From assembly GCF_008123965.1 (NCBI RefSeq), contig NZ_VSTH01000055.1, positions 27,512 through 91,511 of the forward strand: 64,000 nt of DNA. Reading direction: 5' to 3'. Below are positions 1 through 7,860 of this stretch, one piece after another. Each line of letters starts with the position of its first letter. The first letter of the stretch is position 1. The DNA is from Bradyrhizobium hipponense (GTDB lineage Bacteria > Pseudomonadota > Alphaproteobacteria > Rhizobiales > Xanthobacteraceae). Made by a program: the position numbers and the translations under genes. The notes under the pieces are model-generated. The model ran no database searches. It worked only from the letters and a program-made list of their open reading frames with translations, and had not been told where the DNA came from.

Positions 1-713
1 CGGACCGCAGCCACGTCGTCGTGGACTGGGCGATGCGCTACGGCAATCCCTCGATCCAGTCGGGCATCGAGGCGCTGATCGCCAAGGGTTGCGAACGCAT
101 CCTCGCCGTGCCGCTTTATCCGCAATATTCGGCCCCGACCTCGGCCACCGTCTGCGACGAGGTGTTCCGCGTGCTCTCCCGCCTGCGCGCGCAGCCGACA
201 TTGCGGGTGACGCCGCCTTATTACGAGGACGAGGCCTATATCGAGGCGCTTGCGACCTCGATCGAGGCGCATCTCACCACGCTGCCGTTCAAGCCGGAGC
301 TGATCGTCGCCTCGTTCCACGGCATGCCGAAATCCTATGTCGACAAGGGCGATCCCTATCAGGGCCAATGCGTCGCCACCACCGAGGCGCTGCGCCGGCG
401 GCTCGGGATGGATGCGGCAAAGCTGCTGCTGACGTTCCAGTCGCGCTTCGGCAATGCCGAGTGGCTCCAGCCCTACACCGACATGACGATGGAGCGTCTC
501 GCCAAGGAGGGCGTGCGCCGCATTGCCGTGGTGACGCCGGGCTTTTCCGCCGACTGCCTGGAGACGCTGGAGGAGATTGCGCAGGAGAATGCGGAGATCT
601 TCAAGCATAATGGCGGCGAGCAGTTTTCCGCGATCCCCTGCCTCAATGACAGCGAACCCGGCATGGATGTGATCCGCACCCTGGTGCTCCGCGAGCTTCA
701 GGGCTGGATTTGA
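1..713 (+). CDS. hemH: Ferrochelatase, C-terminal part (5' end outside window)
   Basis: Ferrochelatase inserts Fe2+ into protoporphyrin IX, the last step of haem synthesis, at the inner membrane. The reading frame is open from the first bases, so the N-terminus lies upstream of the window. Visible family signatures are AMRYGNPSI, QYSAPTSATV, the SFHGMP segment with the active-site histidine, TFQSRFGNAEWLQPYTD, and TPGFSADCLETLEEI with the conserved glutamate. The stop is at 711-713 and the next gene starts 10 bp later, so the two may be co-transcribed. The assignment is secure; only the missing start is uncertain. Confidence 0.95.
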   Translation, partial: DRSHVVVDWAMRYGNPSIQSGIEALIAKGCERILAVPLYPQYSAPTSATVCDEVFRVLSRLRAQPTLRVTPPYYEDEAYIEALATSIEAHLTTLPFKPELIVASFHGMPKSYVDKGDPYQGQCVATTEALRRRLGMDAAKLLLTFQSRFGNAEWLQPYTDMTMERLAKEGVRRIAVVTPGFSADCLETLEEIAQENAEIFKHNGGEQFSAIPCLNDSEPGMDVIRTLVLRELQGWI

Positions 714-723
714 CGAGCGCCCC

Positions 724-1695
724 ATGAACCGTCGCGAGGTCTTGAGGCTTCTTGGGACGCTTGCCATGCTGCCGTCTGCGGCACTGGCACAGTCCGCGAC
801 GCGCCGGCTCGGCGTGCTCTCGGTCACGGCCGACGACGATGCGGTCGGGCAGACCCGCAGCGCCATCCTGGTCGAGGCGCTCGCAGCGCACGGCTGGAAG
901 GAGCACGGCAACCTCGAGATCGACTGGCGCAGTGGTGGCGGCGACCGGGCGCGCATCGCGCGGCTCGCCGACGAGCTCGTCGCGCTCAAGCCGGACATCC
1001 TGCTCGCGATCGGCACGCCGTCGGTGGAGGAGCTGCGCCAGCGCACCGCGACGACGCCGATCGTGTTCGCCGTCGTCACCGATCCCGTCGGCCAGGGGTT
1101 TGTCGAGAACCTCGCCCATCCCGGCGGCAACATCACCGGCTTCACCGATTATGACGGCCCGCTGGCCGGCAAATGGCTGGAGATGCTGACGCAGGTCACG
1201 CCGCGCGTCGCCCGTGTCTTCGTCGTCTATAATCCCGCCACCGCCCCGTTCGCCGGCCTCATGCTGCGCACGATCGAGGGCGCCGCGCAGAAGCTCGCTG
1301 TAATCGTCGAGCCTGCGCCGGTGCATGACGCCGCCTCGATCGCCGCGCTGGCATCGCGGAAGGACGGCGGCTTCCTGATCCTGCCGGACTTCTTCACCAT
1401 GGCCAATCGCGCGCCTCTGCTGGCCGTGATCGCCGAGGCGCGCGTGCCGGCGGTGTTCTGGAGCCGCACCTTCGTCGACGAGGGCGGGCTGATGTCCTAC
1501 AGCACGGACAGCGTCGAGCAGCTCCGCCGCGCCGCCTCCTATATCGATCGCATCCTGAAGGGCGCGCTGCCTGCCGACCTGCCGATCCAGAACCCCACCA
1601 AATTCGAGCTCGCGATCAACCTGAAGGCGGCTAGGGCGCTCGGCCTCACCATCGCCCCCGGCCTGCTCGCACTCGCAAACGAGGTCATCGAATAG
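724..1695 (+). CDS. ABC transporter substrate-binding protein (ABC_sub_bind family)
   Basis: A 323-residue periplasmic protein. The N-terminus MNRREVLRLLGTLAMLPSAA reads as a signal peptide with a twin-arginine-like start, ending near ALAQS. The body follows the ABC_sub_bind pattern: RRLGVLSV, GGDRARIARLADELVALKPDILLAIGT, TPIVFAVVTDPVGQGFV, NITGFT, and near the end KFELAINLKAARALGL. These orphan binding proteins are very numerous in bradyrhizobia. No permease or ATPase lies beside it, so the ligand is unknown. It starts 10 bp after hemH. Confidence 0.85.
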   Translation: MNRREVLRLLGTLAMLPSAALAQSATRRLGVLSVTADDDAVGQTRSAILVEALAAHGWKEHGNLEIDWRSGGGDRARIARLADELVALKPDILLAIGTPSVEELRQRTATTPIVFAVVTDPVGQGFVENLAHPGGNITGFTDYDGPLAGKWLEMLTQVTPRVARVFVVYNPATAPFAGLMLRTIEGAAQKLAVIVEPAPVHDAASIAALASRKDGGFLILPDFFTMANRAPLLAVIAEARVPAVFWSRTFVDEGGLMSYSTDSVEQLRRAASYIDRILKGALPADLPIQNPTKFELAINLKAARALGLTIAPGLLALANEVIE

Positions 1696-1924
1696 GCTTG
1701 TCGAGACAGGCGGGAGAGTCAGAAACGTTAATGCTGGCCGCTAGGTCCGCGCCGGCACGCTTTCAAGAGCGTCGTGCAAATACTTAGTCGTGACCGTTCC
1801 CTCTCCGTGCGTCTTGTGCAGAATTGCGCCGATGCCGACGTGAGTCGCGACCGCTGAACCGTTGGGGTCGTGATCCCGACCAATGACAGCGCCGGAAAGG
1901 TTCTTTTCCTGCCTTGGAGGACAT

Positions 1925-2920
1925 ATGAGCGGTTTCGACATTTTCGCGATTGTGCTGGTATTGCTCGTCATCGTCACGCTCTTTGCCGGCGTGAAGACGG
2001 TGCCGCAGGGCTATGACTGGACCATCGAGCGGTTCGGCAAATACACCCAGACGCTGACGCCGGGGCTCAATCTGATCGTGCCCTATTTCGATCGCGTCGG
2101 TCGCAAGATCAATATGATGGAGCAGGTGATCAACATTCCCGAGCAGGAGGTGATCACCAAGGACAACGCCACCGTGACGGTGGACGGCGTCGCCTTCTTC
2201 CAGGTGTTCGACGCCGCGAAAGCCAGCTACGAGGTCTCCAACCTCGAGCAGGCGATCATCGTACTAACTATGACCAACATCCGCTCGGTGATGGGCTCAA
2301 TGGATCTCGACCAGGTGCTGTCGCACCGCGACGAGATCAACGAGCGCCTGTTGCGCGTGGTCGATGCCGCGGTCTCGCCGTGGGGGTTGAAGGTCAACCG
2401 GATCGAGATCAAGGACATCGTGCCGCCGGCCGATCTCGTCGAGGCGATGGGCCGGCAGATGAAGGCCGAGCGCGTCAAGCGCGCCGACATCCTGCAGGCC
2501 GAAGGCGCCCGCCAGTCCGAGATCCTGCGCGCCGAGGGCGCCAAGCAGGGCCAGATCCTCCAGGCCGAAGGCCGCCGCGAGGCCGCCTTTCGCGATGCCG
2601 AGGCGCGCGAGCGCCTGGCGGAAGCCGAGGCCAAGGCGACCCAGATGGTCAGCGACGCCATCAGCAAGGGCGACGTCGCTGCGCTGAACTATTTCATCGC
2701 CGACAAGTACATCAAGGCGTTCGGCCAGCTGGCCGACTCGCCGAACCAGAAGATCATCATGCTGCCGGTGGAAGCGATGAGCATGCTGGGCTCGCTCGCC
2801 GGCATCGGCGAGATCGCCAAGGCAACGTTCGGCGAAAGCGCAGCGTCCGCCGCGGCCGCCGCCCGCCGCAGCTCGGTGCCACCTACGGCGCCCACGCCGC
2901 CGGCAGTGCCGCCGAGGTAA
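1925..2920 (+). CDS. SPFH domain stomatin-like membrane protein
   Basis: A 331-residue stomatin/paraslipin-type protein. One N-terminal membrane segment (about residues 5-22) is followed by an SPFH domain, seen as VPQGYDWTIERFGKY, TLTPGLNLIVPYFDRV and VDGVAFFQV. A long Ala/Glu-rich coiled coil follows (repeated ILQAEG/ILRAEG units, about residues 190-240), then an Ala/Pro tail. The start at 1925 is preferred because GGAGG lies just before it; an in-frame start at 1883 lacks such a site. It probably forms an oligomeric scaffold in the inner membrane with the NfeD-like protein encoded 25 bp downstream. Confidence 0.9.
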   Translation: MSGFDIFAIVLVLLVIVTLFAGVKTVPQGYDWTIERFGKYTQTLTPGLNLIVPYFDRVGRKINMMEQVINIPEQEVITKDNATVTVDGVAFFQVFDAAKASYEVSNLEQAIIVLTMTNIRSVMGSMDLDQVLSHRDEINERLLRVVDAAVSPWGLKVNRIEIKDIVPPADLVEAMGRQMKAERVKRADILQAEGARQSEILRAEGAKQGQILQAEGRREAAFRDAEARERLAEAEAKATQMVSDAISKGDVAALNYFIADKYIKAFGQLADSPNQKIIMLPVEAMSMLGSLAGIGEIAKATFGESAASAAAAARRSSVPPTAPTPPAVPPR

Positions 2921-2945
2921 CGGGATCACTCACAGAGGTCGTGTC

Positions 2946-3389
2946 ATGACCGACATGTTCGTTTCGCTCGGCACTTGGAACTGGCTGATCTTCGGCTTCA
3001 TCTTGATGGGGCTGGAGGTGCTGGCGCCGGGCGTGTTCTTGTTCTGGCTCGGGCTCGCCGCGCTGCTGGTCGGCCTGATCTCGTTCGCTGTCGTCGTATC
3101 CTGGCAGATCCAGCTCGTGATGTTCGCGTTGTTCGCAGCCGCCGCCGTCCCGGTGTGGCGCCGGCTCGCCCGGCCGAAGCTCGGTACCAGCGCAAGCCCC
3201 TTCCTCAACAAGCGCGCGGATGCGTTGCTCGGCCGCGAGTTCACGCTGGAGAAGCCGATCGTCGACGGCAGCGGCACGATGCGCATCGGCGACACCGTCT
3301 GGCGTGTCTCCGGCCCGGACACGCCGGCCGGGACGAGAGTGAAGGTGGTGCAGGTGGATGGCGCCAACCTGACGGTCGCCGCGGCGTGA
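2946..3389 (+). CDS. NfeD-like membrane protein
   Basis: A 147-residue protein with an N-terminal hydrophobic region of two or three helices (about residues 10-75: WLIFGFILMGLEVLAPGVFL, LGLAALLVGLISF, LVMFALFAAAAVPVW). A soluble C-terminal OB-fold-like part follows, with GREFTLEKPIVDGSGTMRIG and the typical WRVSGPDTPAGTRVKVV. This is the short NfeD1b type without a protease domain. Pairing with a stomatin-like gene is the standard arrangement for the family and supports both calls. The two proteins are thought to act together in membrane organisation. Confidence 0.88.
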   Translation: MTDMFVSLGTWNWLIFGFILMGLEVLAPGVFLFWLGLAALLVGLISFAVVVSWQIQLVMFALFAAAAVPVWRRLARPKLGTSASPFLNKRADALLGREFTLEKPIVDGSGTMRIGDTVWRVSGPDTPAGTRVKVVQVDGANLTVAAA

Positions 3390-3394
3390 CTCTT

Positions 3395-3600
3395 CTTCCC
3401 TCCCCCCTTGTGGGGGAGGGTGGCTCGCCACGTAGCGGCGAGACGGGTGAGGGGTCTCTCTCCGCGATGAATCTGCTGCAAGTGAGTGCGAGGAGAGAGA
3501 CCCCTCATCCGGTGCCATAGCCGATGCAAAGCATCGGCGTTTTTAAGAAACGGCGGCCGAAGGCCGCCTATGCCACCTTCTCCCACAAGGGGAGAAGGGA
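3395..3600. repeat. Intergenic palindromic repeat cluster
   Basis: Between nfeD and the convergent hxlR-like gene are two inverted repeat units. One pairs the CCCTCCCCCCTTGTGGGGGAGGG stretch (two arms around TTGT) and continues as GGCTCGCCACGTAGCGGCGAGAC. The other contains GCCGATGCAAAGCATCGGC and GGCGGCCGAAGGCCGCC and ends in TCTCCCACAAGGGGAGA. Related CTCACCCGG/CGACCTCTCCC elements recur near 39043-39088 and 57165-57295. It probably acts as a transcript end or is simply a dispersed REP-type element. Confidence 0.6.
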
Positions 3601-3630
3601 AGTCTGCGTGCTTGGCCACATCTTGGATTC

Positions 3631-3957
3631 CTACTTCCTCCACCTCTCCGCAAACTTGTGCAGCGGCATGAACGTCTCGCACAAATCCCGCCCGAGCGGC
3701 GTCAGGCCGTAGCCGCCGGCCTCGCCGAGCCCCACAAACCCCGCTTCGCGCAGTTCGCTCAGCCGCGCTTGCAGCACCGTCGGCGAGGCCTCGTCGCAGG
3801 CGGTGCGCAGCGCGCGGGAGGTGAGGGGAGCATCGCGCAACTCCCACAAGATCCGCAGGCTCCAGCGCCGTCCCAGCAGGTCGAGCAGCGCCATGATCGG
3901 CCGTCCCGTGCGCGAGCCGCGGACGCCGCTTGATCTGGAAGAGGCCTGTTTCGCCAT
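3631..3957 (-). CDS. HxlR-type winged-helix transcriptional regulator
   Basis: A 108-residue DNA-binding protein. LLGRRWSLRILWELRDAPLT followed by FxxLR-like RALRTACDEASPTVLQARL and LSELREAGFVGLGEAGGYGL form the HxlR winged helix-turn-helix. It ends with the usual LxPLHKFAERW segment. The family usually forms dimers that bind inverted repeats. The gene is divergent from a carboxymuconolactone-decarboxylase-like gene at 4030, and the 72-bp gap holds two matched palindromes that are its probable operators. The effector is unknown. Confidence 0.88.
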   Translation of the reverse strand: MAKQASSRSSGVRGSRTGRPIMALLDLLGRRWSLRILWELRDAPLTSRALRTACDEASPTVLQARLSELREAGFVGLGEAGGYGLTPLGRDLCETFMPLHKFAERWRK

Positions 3958-3975
3958 CGTGACCCTCTTGCGCTA

Positions 3976-4017
3976 TGCTACAGATAATGTAGCATCGTGC
4001 TACGATAATCGTAGCAC
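3976..4017. promoter_or_regulatory. Two tandem palindromic operators, probably for the HxlR regulator
   Basis: Two copies of TGCTAC-N7-GTAGCA lie at 3976-3994 and 3998-4016. The second extends to a perfect 21-bp palindrome with 10-bp arms (3997-4017). Their centres are exactly 22 bp apart, about two helical turns, so bound dimers would sit on the same face. They occupy the whole divergent promoter region between the HxlR-type gene and the decarboxylase-like gene. The palindromes are seen directly; the identity of the binding protein is inferred from position. Confidence 0.8.
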
Positions 4018-4029
4018 CGGAGACGGCCC

Positions 4030-4599
4030 ATGTCTCAAGCCATATCTCAAGCCATGCCTCGCATCGCGCCGCTGGGGCCGCCTTATCCCCCGGACATCCA
4101 GGTGCAGTTCGACCGCATCATGCGCGGCGCGCCGCCGCTGATGCTGTTCCGGGTGATGGCGGGCCACACCCGCGCCTGGGACAAGTTTCGCGCCGGCGGC
4201 CTGCTCGATCCCGGGCCGCTGTCCTTGCGCCAGCGCGAGATCGTCATCGATCGCACCTGCGCGCTGAACAAATGCGAATATGAATGGGGCGTGCATGTCG
4301 CGGTCTTCGCCGGGCCGGGGAAACTCACCGAAGACGAGGTCCGCGCCACCGTCCATGGCGATGCGAGGTCAGCGTGCTGGTCGCCGGCCGAGCAGGCGCT
4401 GATCGCGGCCGTCGATGCGCTGCATCACCGCGCGACGTTGACTGACACGGAATTCGCCGCGCTTGCGGCGCATTACGACGAGGCGCAGATTCTCGAGATC
4501 ATGCTGCTCTGCGGATTCTATCGCACGGTGTCGTATCTGGCGAATGGGCTGCGGCTGCCGCTGGAGGAGATAGCGGCGCGGTTTCCGGCGCAGCTCTAA
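4030..4599 (+). CDS. Carboxymuconolactone decarboxylase-like (AhpD fold) protein
   Basis: A 189-residue helical protein of the carboxymuconolactone decarboxylase/AhpD superfamily. The core is LSLRQREIVIDRTCALNKCE followed by YEWGVHVAVF, then LTEDEVRAT and ALIAAVDALHHRATLTDTEF. The motif has a C-x4-C spacing followed by the conserved EYEWGVH, so it is closer to the decarboxylase branch than to peroxidase AhpD with CxxC. It is transcribed divergently from the HxlR-type regulator and probably controlled by it. The substrate is unknown. Confidence 0.82.
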   Translation: MSQAISQAMPRIAPLGPPYPPDIQVQFDRIMRGAPPLMLFRVMAGHTRAWDKFRAGGLLDPGPLSLRQREIVIDRTCALNKCEYEWGVHVAVFAGPGKLTEDEVRATVHGDARSACWSPAEQALIAAVDALHHRATLTDTEFAALAAHYDEAQILEIMLLCGFYRTVSYLANGLRLPLEEIAARFPAQL

Positions 4600-4603
4600 C
4601 CGC

Positions 4604-4690
4604 CGTCATTGCGAGGAGCTCTTGCGACGAAGCAATCCAGGCTGTCTCCGCAGAGGCAGTCTGGATTGCTTCGCTACACTCGCAATGACG
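4604..4690. repeat. Dispersed palindromic repeat, family A, copy 1
   Basis: Long imperfect inverted repeat beginning CGTCATTGCGAGGAGC and ending CGCAATGACG, with inner arms GAAGCAATCCAG and CTGGATTGCTTC. Five further copies are at 9357, 18266, 35628, 49105 and 51487, all between genes. This copy lies between the ends of two convergent genes. Confidence 0.85.
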
Positions 4691-4708
4691 GAGGAGAGAG
4701 AGGGCGCG

Positions 4709-5716
4709 CTAAGCCACGCCCGCCCGCAGCAGATCGTGCAGATGCACGATGCCGACCACCTTGTCCGCTTCTGTCACGACCAGCGTCGTGATCTTGCGCG
4801 TGTTCAGCACCTCGATCATCTCAGTCGCGAGCATCGACGGCGGTACGGTTTTCGGCTGCCTGGTCATGATGTCGTCGACCGACGCCGTCAAAAGATCCGG
4901 CCGCATATGACGGCGCAGATCGCCATCGGTGATGATGCCCGCGACCTCGCCTCCCTCGTTGACGATGCAGACGCACCCCAAACCCTTGGCCGACATTTCC
5001 ATCACGGCGTCCGACATCTTGGTGCCGGCCGGCTTCACCGGGATCTCTGCGCCGGTGCGCATATAGTCGCGGACGAATTTCAGCATGGCGCCAAGCTTGC
5101 CGCCGGGGTGGAAATGCGCGAACTCCAGCGCGGTGAAGCCGCGGCCTTCGAGTAAGGCGATCGCAATCGCATCGCCGATTGCGGCCTGCATCAGCGTCGA
5201 GGTGGTTGGCGCCAGATTGTGCGGGCAGGCCTCGCGCGCCTTCGGCAGCTCGATCACAATGTCGGCGGCCTGTCCGAGCGAGGAGGCCGCGTTCGAGGTC
5301 ACCGCGATCATCGGGATCGCAAACCGCGCCGAATAATTCACGAGGTTCTTCATCTCCGGCTGCTCGCCGGACCAGGACAGCGCCATGATGACGTCGTCGG
5401 TGGTGATCATGCCGAGGTCGCCATGACCGGCTTCGGCGGCATGCACGAAGAAGGCGGGCGTGCCGGTCGAGGCCATCGTCGCCGCGATCTTGCGCGCCAT
5501 GTGGCCGGACTTGCCGAGCCCGGTGACGATGACGCGGCCCTTGGCCTGCCGGATCAGGTCGACAGCTGCGGCAAACGTTGCGCCGAGCGGGCCGCGCAGC
5601 GCGGCGGCGAGCGCGTTGATGCCGCCGCTCTCCGTCTCCAGCGTGCGGAGCGCGGATTCGACACTGGCGGGGGCGGGGCCGGATGATTGGGTCATCAGCG
5701 GTTTCGAACTCGGCAT
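4709..5716 (-). CDS. kdsD: KpsF/KdsD-type D-arabinose-5-phosphate isomerase
   Basis: This enzyme converts ribulose-5-phosphate to arabinose-5-phosphate for Kdo and lipopolysaccharide synthesis. The 335-residue protein has an N-terminal SIS domain (GKSGHMARKIAATMASTGTP, HGDLGMI, ALSWSGEQPEM) and two C-terminal CBS motifs (MSAKGLGCVCIVNEGG, GIITDGDLRRHM, TTLVVTEADKVVGIVHLHDL). The length fits the family. The start at 5716 is chosen; 5695 is an alternative, and neither has a strong ribosome site. The frame stays open upstream only as a shadow of the divergent outer-membrane gene. Confidence 0.9.
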   Translation of the reverse strand: MPSSKPLMTQSSGPAPASVESALRTLETESGGINALAAALRGPLGATFAAAVDLIRQAKGRVIVTGLGKSGHMARKIAATMASTGTPAFFVHAAEAGHGDLGMITTDDVIMALSWSGEQPEMKNLVNYSARFAIPMIAVTSNAASSLGQAADIVIELPKAREACPHNLAPTTSTLMQAAIGDAIAIALLEGRGFTALEFAHFHPGGKLGAMLKFVRDYMRTGAEIPVKPAGTKMSDAVMEMSAKGLGCVCIVNEGGEVAGIITDGDLRRHMRPDLLTASVDDIMTRQPKTVPPSMLATEMIEVLNTRKITTLVVTEADKVVGIVHLHDLLRAGVA

Positions 5717-5908
5717 GCTTCTATCCAGGGAGGTGGGCGATCGCCCGGTCGGCGCCTCCTTAGCACGCCGAGGCCTTCGAGGCGACGCGTGCCTCCAGAC
5801 CCTCAACGGGTCATTAACCATAATTGTTTTAACTCCATTAACGATGGTTCCCGCCGTTCGCGGTGGGCCATCGACGAAGTACCTGATTTCGTTGGAGTTA
5901 TTCTTATC

Positions 5909-7648
5909 GTGGTGGCGTCTCCAGGCAGGAGCCGGAGCAAACGCGCGCAACTCGTCCGCGCGGTTTTGCCATGCCTGTTGCTGACTGCGCTGGAGAGCGC
6001 TCCGGCCACGGCCCAGAGCCTCACGCCCGATCTGTTCAATCCGAGCCGCGGCGGCTTCGCCTCGCCCGACACGCTGCCGACGCGCCGCACGGCCGGCGTG
6101 CCGCAGGCGCCATCGGATGCGCTGGCGGTGCTGCCCGATCCCAATGCCGATCCACGCAAGCGCCAGCAGGCGCCGGCGAGTTCGCGCATCGGTCAAGTCC
6201 CGACCTACGGCCTGCCTGCCGCCAATGGCGCCAGCGGTTCAGGTTACGACTCGCTCAACCGCAAGCGGCAGCAGCCAAAGCTCTATCCGGGGCAGCCGAA
6301 GCCGAAGCGCGCCGGCCCGGGCTCGCCGGTGCTTGCTACGACACCGGTCACGAGCCTCGGTCCGCCGCGCATTGCACCGCCGCCGTCGGACAGCGCCAAC
6401 AAGACGCCGGTTCCGCGGGCGATGGCCGGCACCGTGCCCGGCCAGCCGCTCCGCCGCCGCCTCAAGCTCGACGAAGATCCGTTCGGCGCGGTTGGCGACT
6501 ATGCCGGCAGCTTCCTGATCAAGGGCGGGCTCGAACTCTCCGCTGGCTACGACACCAATCCGGCGCGCCTCAACAAGCCGGTCGGCTCGCCGGCCTACGT
6601 GGTCGCGCCCGACCTGCTCGTGGTGTCCGACTGGGAGCGCCACGCGCTGGTCGCCGATTTGCGCGGCTCGTTCTCGGGCTACACCAACAACATGCCGGCG
6701 ACGATCGACGGCTTCGCTTCGCCCTCGCCGGTCGAGGTCGATCGCCCCGATTTCACCGGGCATGTCGACGGCCGCTTCGACGTCGATCGCGACCTCAAGC
6801 TGACCTCGCAATTTCGCCTCAGGCTCGCCACCGACAATCCCGGCAGCCCGAACGTGCAGGCCGGCCTGCAGAAATTTCCGGTCTACGCCACCTATGGCGG
6901 CACCTTCGGCTTCGACCAGACCTTCAACCGCTTCCAGGTCGCGGCCGGCGCCACCGTCGATCGCACTGCCTACACCAACTCCAAGCTCACCGACGGCACG
7001 ACCTCGAGCAACGACGACCGCGATTTCAACCAGTATGGCGGCGTCGGACGCTTCTCCTATGAGCTGAAGCCGGGCCTGAAGCCGTTCGTCGAGATCCAGG
7101 GCTACAGCCGCGTGCACGACCAGCCGGCCGATCGCAACGGCTACTTCCGCGATTCATCCGGCGGCTACGGCAAGGTCGGCTCGTCCTTCGAGTTCTCGCG
7201 CATCCTCACCGGCGAGGTCTCGGTCGGCTATTCCGCGCGCAACTATGTCGACCCGCGCCTGAGCCAGCTCGCAGGCTTTCTCACCTCCGGCTCGCTGATC
7301 TGGAACGCCAGCGGCCTGACCACGGTGAAGTTCTTCACCGACACCCAGATCGCGGAAACCACCGTCCCCGGCTCCTCCGGCGTGCTGGTGCGCACCTACG
7401 CTGCCGAAGTCGATCACGACTTCCGCCGCTGGCTCACGGCCGTGGGCAAGTTCACCTACGGCACGCTCGACTACCAGGGCCAGAACCGCAACGACAAGAC
7501 CTACTCGCTCGAAGGCAATCTGATCTACAAGCTCAACCGCAACCTCTGGATCAAGGGCATGCTCCGCCACGACATTTTGGACTCGAACCAGCCGGGCTCG
7601 AGTTCGCAGGGGACGGTGGTGATGGTCGGAGTGAGGATGCAGAATTGA
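5909..7648 (+). CDS. Outer membrane beta-barrel protein
   Basis: About 579 residues. The likely GTG start follows TTGGAG and gives a signal peptide with the hydrophobic run AVLPCLLLTALE and cleavage near ATAQS. A Pro-rich periplasmic linker (about residues 30-190) precedes a C-terminal half with alternating strands (GGLELSAGYDTNPAR, GRFDVDRDLKLTSQFRLRL, ELKPGLKPFVEIQGYSR, GEVSVGYSARNY) and a terminal strand VVMVGVRMQN. This is the layout of rhizobial surface barrel proteins. No ligand is known. It is divergent from kdsD; the gap contains three TTAAC boxes at 5814, 5829 and 5838. Confidence 0.75.
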   Translation: MVASPGRSRSKRAQLVRAVLPCLLLTALESAPATAQSLTPDLFNPSRGGFASPDTLPTRRTAGVPQAPSDALAVLPDPNADPRKRQQAPASSRIGQVPTYGLPAANGASGSGYDSLNRKRQQPKLYPGQPKPKRAGPGSPVLATTPVTSLGPPRIAPPPSDSANKTPVPRAMAGTVPGQPLRRRLKLDEDPFGAVGDYAGSFLIKGGLELSAGYDTNPARLNKPVGSPAYVVAPDLLVVSDWERHALVADLRGSFSGYTNNMPATIDGFASPSPVEVDRPDFTGHVDGRFDVDRDLKLTSQFRLRLATDNPGSPNVQAGLQKFPVYATYGGTFGFDQTFNRFQVAAGATVDRTAYTNSKLTDGTTSSNDDRDFNQYGGVGRFSYELKPGLKPFVEIQGYSRVHDQPADRNGYFRDSSGGYGKVGSSFEFSRILTGEVSVGYSARNYVDPRLSQLAGFLTSGSLIWNASGLTTVKFFTDTQIAETTVPGSSGVLVRTYAAEVDHDFRRWLTAVGKFTYGTLDYQGQNRNDKTYSLEGNLIYKLNRNLWIKGMLRHDILDSNQPGSSSQGTVVMVGVRMQN

Positions 7649-7689
7649 GGGCTCCGGGATGGTGGGCCCGGCGGAGCGAAGCCTCGGAT

Positions 7690-7816
7690 GTCGTCCTGGC
7701 GAAGGCCAGGACCCATTACCCCAGGGAGAGGTTTGACGACGACCGGTCGTTCGGGATTGGCACCGTCTGCCATCGATAGATTTCGCGGTATGGGTCCTGG
7801 CCTTCGCCAGGACGAC
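7690..7816. repeat. Perfect 27-bp inverted repeat between convergent genes
   Basis: Arms at 7690-7716 and 7790-7816 are exact reverse complements (GTCGTCCTGGCGAAGGCCAG plus seven more bases), separated by 73 bp. Each arm also holds a small inner palindrome (CCTGGC/GCCAGG). It lies between the ends of the outer-membrane gene and gltD and could form a bidirectional transcript end. Confidence 0.8.
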
Positions 7817-7860
7817 AGCGGATTGCTTGTCTGCCTTCGAGCTGTGCGGCTCGCTAGAAC

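Noticed and set aside
5814..5842. Three TTAAC boxes, one TTAACCAT, as CtrA sites between kdsD and the barrel gene
   Set aside because: CtrA sites need TTAA-N7-TTAA; the spacings here are 11 and 5, so only half-sites remain.
5717..6196. N-terminal extension of the kdsD frame
   Set aside because: It overlaps the divergent outer-membrane gene and adds Arg-rich sequence unlike the family; the normal length is reached from 5716.
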